NCBI GenBank assembly: GCA_012517025.1
Contig: JAAYVT010000155.1
Coordinates: forward strand, 1 to 17,479
Length of the DNA: 17,479 nucleotides
Reading direction: 5' to 3'
From: Phyllobacteriaceae bacterium
GTDB taxonomy: Bacteria > Pseudomonadota > Alphaproteobacteria > Rhizobiales > Ancalomicrobiaceae
Part shown: positions 14,659-17,479 of the stretch, one piece after another
How positions within the stretch are numbered: the stretch's first letter is position 1
How the letters are laid out: each line of letters begins with the position of its first letter
Position numbers and translations under genes: made by a program
The notes under the pieces: generated by a model
Database searches by the model: none
What the model saw: only the letters and a program-made list of their open reading frames with translations
What the model was told of the DNA's origin: nothing

Positions 14659-15303
14659 ATGATCAGGATTTTCAACGAAGTCGACGCCGCCGATCGCATC
14701 GAAGAGATGGAGCAGGTGTGGCGGCTGCGCCATCGCGTGTTCGTCGAGGAGAAGGGCTGGCACGACCTCGCCCGCCCCGACGGCCGCGAAATCGACCAAT
14801 TCGACCACGAGGAGGCGGTGCATCTGTGCGTGATGCGCGGTGCGCGGGTGGTCGCCTATGCCCGGCTGCTGCCGACGACGCGGGGCCATCTGCTCACCGA
14901 CGTGCTGCCGGAGCTGTGCCGGCTGCGCGAGGTGCCGCGCGGCGAGGACACGATGGAGTGGACGCGGCACTGCGTCGATCCCGACCATCGCGGCTCGACC
15001 TTCGCGATGGGCGAGGCGGAGCGCGAGCTGGTGCTCGGCATCGTCGAATGGGCGAGCGCCAACGGCATCGACCATCTCACCGCCGAGGGTCATCCGGTGT
15101 GGGTGTCGCGGTTGCTGCGGCTCGGCTTCGGGGTCGAGCCGCTGTGCCTGCCGACGCCGATCGCCGGGGAGATGGCGATGGGAATGTACATCACCATCGG
15201 CGAGGACACGCTGGAGAAGACCCGGCGGGTGCTGGCGCCGGAGCGCATCGAGCTGCCGAACGCGGCGATCGCCGAGCGCGAGGCGCCGACGGCACGTCGT
15301 TGA
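14659..15303 (+). CDS. LuxI-family acyl-homoserine-lactone synthase
   Basis: This encodes a 214-residue enzyme that joins an acyl group (from acyl-ACP or acyl-CoA) to S-adenosylmethionine to make a homoserine-lactone signal. The invariant LuxI residues appear in order: R24 and F28 (RLRHRVFVEEKGW), W34, E44, D46 and D49 (EIDQFD), R69 (AYARLLPTT), E100 and R103 (EWTRHCV). The segment ARPDGREIDQFDHEEAVHL closely resembles rhizobial BjaI/RpaI synthases from memory, a group that includes acyl-CoA-using and aryl-HSL enzymes; the actual signal cannot be read. The ATG at 14659 has GAGG eight bases upstream, and the open frame further up crosses the promoter dyads. It converges on the RND pump gene with 22 bp between stops. 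Confidence 0.94.
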   Translation: MIRIFNEVDAADRIEEMEQVWRLRHRVFVEEKGWHDLARPDGREIDQFDHEEAVHLCVMRGARVVAYARLLPTTRGHLLTDVLPELCRLREVPRGEDTMEWTRHCVDPDHRGSTFAMGEAERELVLGIVEWASANGIDHLTAEGHPVWVSRLLRLGFGVEPLCLPTPIAGEMAMGMYITIGEDTLEKTRRVLAPERIELPNAAIAEREAPTARR

Positions 15304-15317
15304 CGCCGGCCGCGCGG

Positions 15318-15342
15318 CGCCGCCCTCACGACGAGGGCGGCG
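15318..15342. terminator. Bidirectional terminator-like hairpin between luxI and the RND gene
   Basis: CGCCGCCCTC, five bases, GAGGGCGGCG form a perfect 10-bp stem starting 15 bases after the luxI stop and overlapping the RND stop codon. No T-run is present, so efficiency is uncertain. Confidence 0.5.
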
Positions 15343-17479
15343 TCGCGGCGACCGCGAGATCGGCGGATTTCGGCCGGCGCCGGCGGGTGAAGACCATCAG
15401 CGCCGAGGGGGTCACCACCAGCGTCAGCACGGTGGCGAAGGCGAGGCCGAAGACGATGGCGCCGGAGAGGTGGATCCACCATTGCGTCGAGGGGGCGCCG
15501 ATGGTGGTCTCGCGCGCGATCAGGTCGGGATTGACGCCGAAGGCGATCGGCAGGACGCCGAGGATCGCGGTCACCGCGGTCAGCACCACCGGCCGGGCGC
15601 GCTCGCGGCAGGTCTCGAGCGCGGCGGCGCGCTTCTCCCAGCCTTCCGCCATCAGCCGGTCGAAGGTGTCGATCAGCACGATGTTGTTGTTCACCACCAC
15701 GCCGGCGAGCGCGATGATGCCGATGCCGCTCATCACCACCGAGAAGGAGAGATCCTGCGCCAGGAGGCCGAGGAACACGCCGATGGTGGAGAAGACCACC
15801 GCCGACAACACCAGAGCCACCGAAGTGAAGCGGCCGAACTGGGCGAGCAACACCGCGAAGATCAGGAACAACGCCGTGCCGAAGGCCTTGCCCAGAAAGG
15901 CGGAGGCCTTGCGGCGCTCCTCGTCCTCGCCCTTGAGCTTCCAGCGCACGCCGGGGCCGAGATCGACGCCGGCGAGTTCCTTGGTCACCGCCTCCTGCAC
16001 GTCGGTGGCTTGAACCCCCTCGCGCAGGTTGGCCGACACCGTCAGCACCCGCTCGCCGTCGACGCGGTCGAGACGGCCGACGCGGGGGGCGGGCTTCCTC
16101 TCCATCACGTTGCCGATCGGCACGGCGCCGTTCGGACCGTTGACCCGGAGCTCGTCGAGGGTCGCCAGCGTCCGCCGCTCGGGCGGGAAGCGCAGCACGA
16201 TGTCGACCGAATCGGTGCTGTCGGCGGGGCGGTATTCGGTCAGCTTCAAGCCGTTGGTGACGAGCTGGACGGCGGCGCCGACGGTGCCGATCGACACGCC
16301 GTATTTGGCGACCTCGGAGCGTTTGACCTCGAGCCGCCAGTCGATGCCGGGCAGCGGCCGGGCGTCGTCGACGTCGACGATCTCGGGGTGGCGGCCGAAC
16401 AGCTCGGCGACCTTCGCCGCCGCCGCCGGCAGTTTGTCCGGATCGGCGGCGGAAAGGCGGATCTGCAACGGTTTGCCGGTGGGCGGGCCGGCCTGCGGCT
16501 TGCGCGGTTCGACCTCCAGGCCGGGCATGTCGGCGGTGCGGGCGCGGATCTCCTCCAGCACCGCCTTGGCGGGCCGGCGTTCGCGCCAGTCGACCATCTC
16601 GAACTGGATCACCCCGACGACGTCCTCGGCGACGTCGCCGCCGCCGCCCTTCTGCTCGCCGACGCGGGTGTAGACCCGCTTCAGCTCCGGCATGCCGAGC
16701 AGCCGCTTCTCGACCGCGCCGACCGCGAGGTTCTTCTCCTCGAGGCTCAAGTTGCCGCGGGCGTGGACGTGGACGAGGCCGTAGTCGGGCTCGACCTCGG
16801 GGAAGAAGATCACGCCGTTGCCGAAGCGGGCGTAGATCTGCGGCACCGCCACCAACAGTACCACGGTGATCGCCAGCACGGTCTTCGGATGATCGACGGC
16901 GCGACCGACGATCCGCATGTAGAGACCGTCGGTCCTCGTCGTCTCGCGCTTCGGCGGACGGCCGAACAGCGAACCGAGGGTGGGGGTGAACAGCAGCGAG
17001 AAGATCAGCGACGCCGACAGCGTCGCGATCAGGGTGATCGGCATGTATTTCATGAATTCGCCGACCACGCCGGGCCAGAACAACAGCGGCGAGAAGGCGG
17101 CGACGCGGGTGGCGGTGGCGGCGAAGACAGGGCCGGCCATGCGCTTGGCGGCCATAGTGTAGGCGAGCGGCGGCGGCACGCCTTCCTCCATCCGCCGCTC
17201 GGCGAATTCGGCGACGATGATGGCGTCGTCGACCAGCATGCCGACCGCCAGGATCAGCGAGAACAGCACCACGATGTTGACGGTCAATCCGGCCAGCGAC
17301 AGCCACAGGATGCCCATCAGGAACGAGGTCGGGATGGCGAGCCCGATCATCGAGGAGGCGCGGAAGCCGAGCGCCCACAGGATCACCACGAAGACCAGCA
17401 ACACCGCGATCAGCACCGAGTTCTGCAGATCGTCGAGCAGGCGGCGGATGTCGGTCGACTTGTCTTGGCTGAAGCCGAC
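15326..17479 (-). CDS. RND-family efflux transporter permease subunit (N-terminus outside the window)
   Basis: The visible 717 residues are the C-terminal two thirds of an inner-membrane proton-driven pump of the AcrB/HAE-1 type; full members have about 1,040. The frame is open to the right edge, so the true start lies beyond it and the first in-frame GTG is internal. The visible part opens FSQDKSTDIRRLLDDLQNSV, then shows the transmembrane helix with the proton-relay aspartate pair (VGMLVDDAIIVAEFAERR). Next come FSPLLFWPGVVGEFMKYMPIT, a large periplasmic porter loop, and the second-half relay helix (IIALAGVVVNNNIVLIDTFDRL). No membrane-fusion or outer-membrane partner is in the window; the fusion protein would be expected just upstream on this strand. 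The substrate is unknown. It is convergent with luxI, so not in its operon. Confidence 0.93.
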   Translation of the reverse strand, partial: VGFSQDKSTDIRRLLDDLQNSVLIAVLLVFVVILWALGFRASSMIGLAIPTSFLMGILWLSLAGLTVNIVVLFSLILAVGMLVDDAIIVAEFAERRMEEGVPPPLAYTMAAKRMAGPVFAATATRVAAFSPLLFWPGVVGEFMKYMPITLIATLSASLIFSLLFTPTLGSLFGRPPKRETTRTDGLYMRIVGRAVDHPKTVLAITVVLLVAVPQIYARFGNGVIFFPEVEPDYGLVHVHARGNLSLEEKNLAVGAVEKRLLGMPELKRVYTRVGEQKGGGGDVAEDVVGVIQFEMVDWRERRPAKAVLEEIRARTADMPGLEVEPRKPQAGPPTGKPLQIRLSAADPDKLPAAAAKVAELFGRHPEIVDVDDARPLPGIDWRLEVKRSEVAKYGVSIGTVGAAVQLVTNGLKLTEYRPADSTDSVDIVLRFPPERRTLATLDELRVNGPNGAVPIGNVMERKPAPRVGRLDRVDGERVLTVSANLREGVQATDVQEAVTKELAGVDLGPGVRWKLKGEDEERRKASAFLGKAFGTALFLIFAVLLAQFGRFTSVALVLSAVVFSTIGVFLGLLAQDLSFSVVMSGIGIIALAGVVVNNNIVLIDTFDRLMAEGWEKRAAALETCRERARPVVLTAVTAILGVLPIAFGVNPDLIARETTIGAPSTQWWIHLSGAIVFGLAFATVLTLVVTPSALMVFTRRRRPKSADLAVAATPPSS

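Noticed and set aside
13516..15093. A 525-codon minus-strand open frame antisense to luxR and luxI
   Set aside because: It spans two real genes and their promoter region, is rich in R/H/A/P, and has no domain.

Overview
The window is about 17.5 kb of GC-rich DNA, roughly 70% G+C by eye, with strong G/C bias at third codon positions. Several genes point to an alphaproteobacterium, most likely in the order Hyphomicrobiales (Rhizobiales). These are the System I cytochrome c maturation order ccmA-ccmB-ccmC-ccmD-ccmG, a DUF2794 protein (a family I know only from alphaproteobacteria), a DUF1223 protein, and a LuxR/LuxI pair that resembles rhizobial BjaR/BjaI and RpaR/RpaI. The order-level call is inference. 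No rRNA, tRNA, CRISPR array, insertion sequence, phage gene or integrase was seen.

Layout. Positions 3-989 (+) hold the 3' part of a UbiH/COQ6-family flavin monooxygenase. Positions 1141-2014 (+) hold two small tandem paralogues for exported W/P/G-rich proteins. They share a C-terminal CW...TPWGPR...VCR module, and each follows a similar 37-bp element. A strong 18-bp stem terminator at 2063-2104 separates them from a minus-strand block: a GNAT acetyltransferase (2162-2611), then ccmG, ccmD and ccmC (2730-4289), and ccmB and ccmA (4557-5857). A 267-bp gap splits the ccm cluster. It holds two extra in-frame copies of the last 11 codons of ccmB and a plausible promoter for ccmCDG.

Divergent from ccmA is an exported DUF1223 protein (6058-6822, +), which converges on a DUF2794 gene (6838-7212, -). 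A secreted GH3 beta-glucosidase of BglX type follows (7358-9631, +). Next is a likely transcription unit of a PAS-GGDEF-EAL protein with a Cys/His-rich insert (9792-11951), a TerB-like protein (11999-12508) and a class I glutamine amidotransferase (12505-13212). After a 546-bp gene-free stretch with striking G-runs on the plus strand comes a luxR/luxI acyl-homoserine-lactone module (13759-15303). The window ends in the C-terminal two thirds of an RND efflux pump, convergent with luxI (15326-17479, -).

Functionally, the ccm genes export and ligate heme to apocytochromes c, with CcmG supplying thiol reduction. The middle of the window is signalling: c-di-GMP turnover next to quorum sensing. No complete new defence or mobile system is visible. 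The least explained parts are the two small exported paralogues with their duplicated promoter element, the triplicated ccmB tail, the Cys/His insert in the PAS-GGDEF-EAL protein, and the dyads around luxR/luxI.
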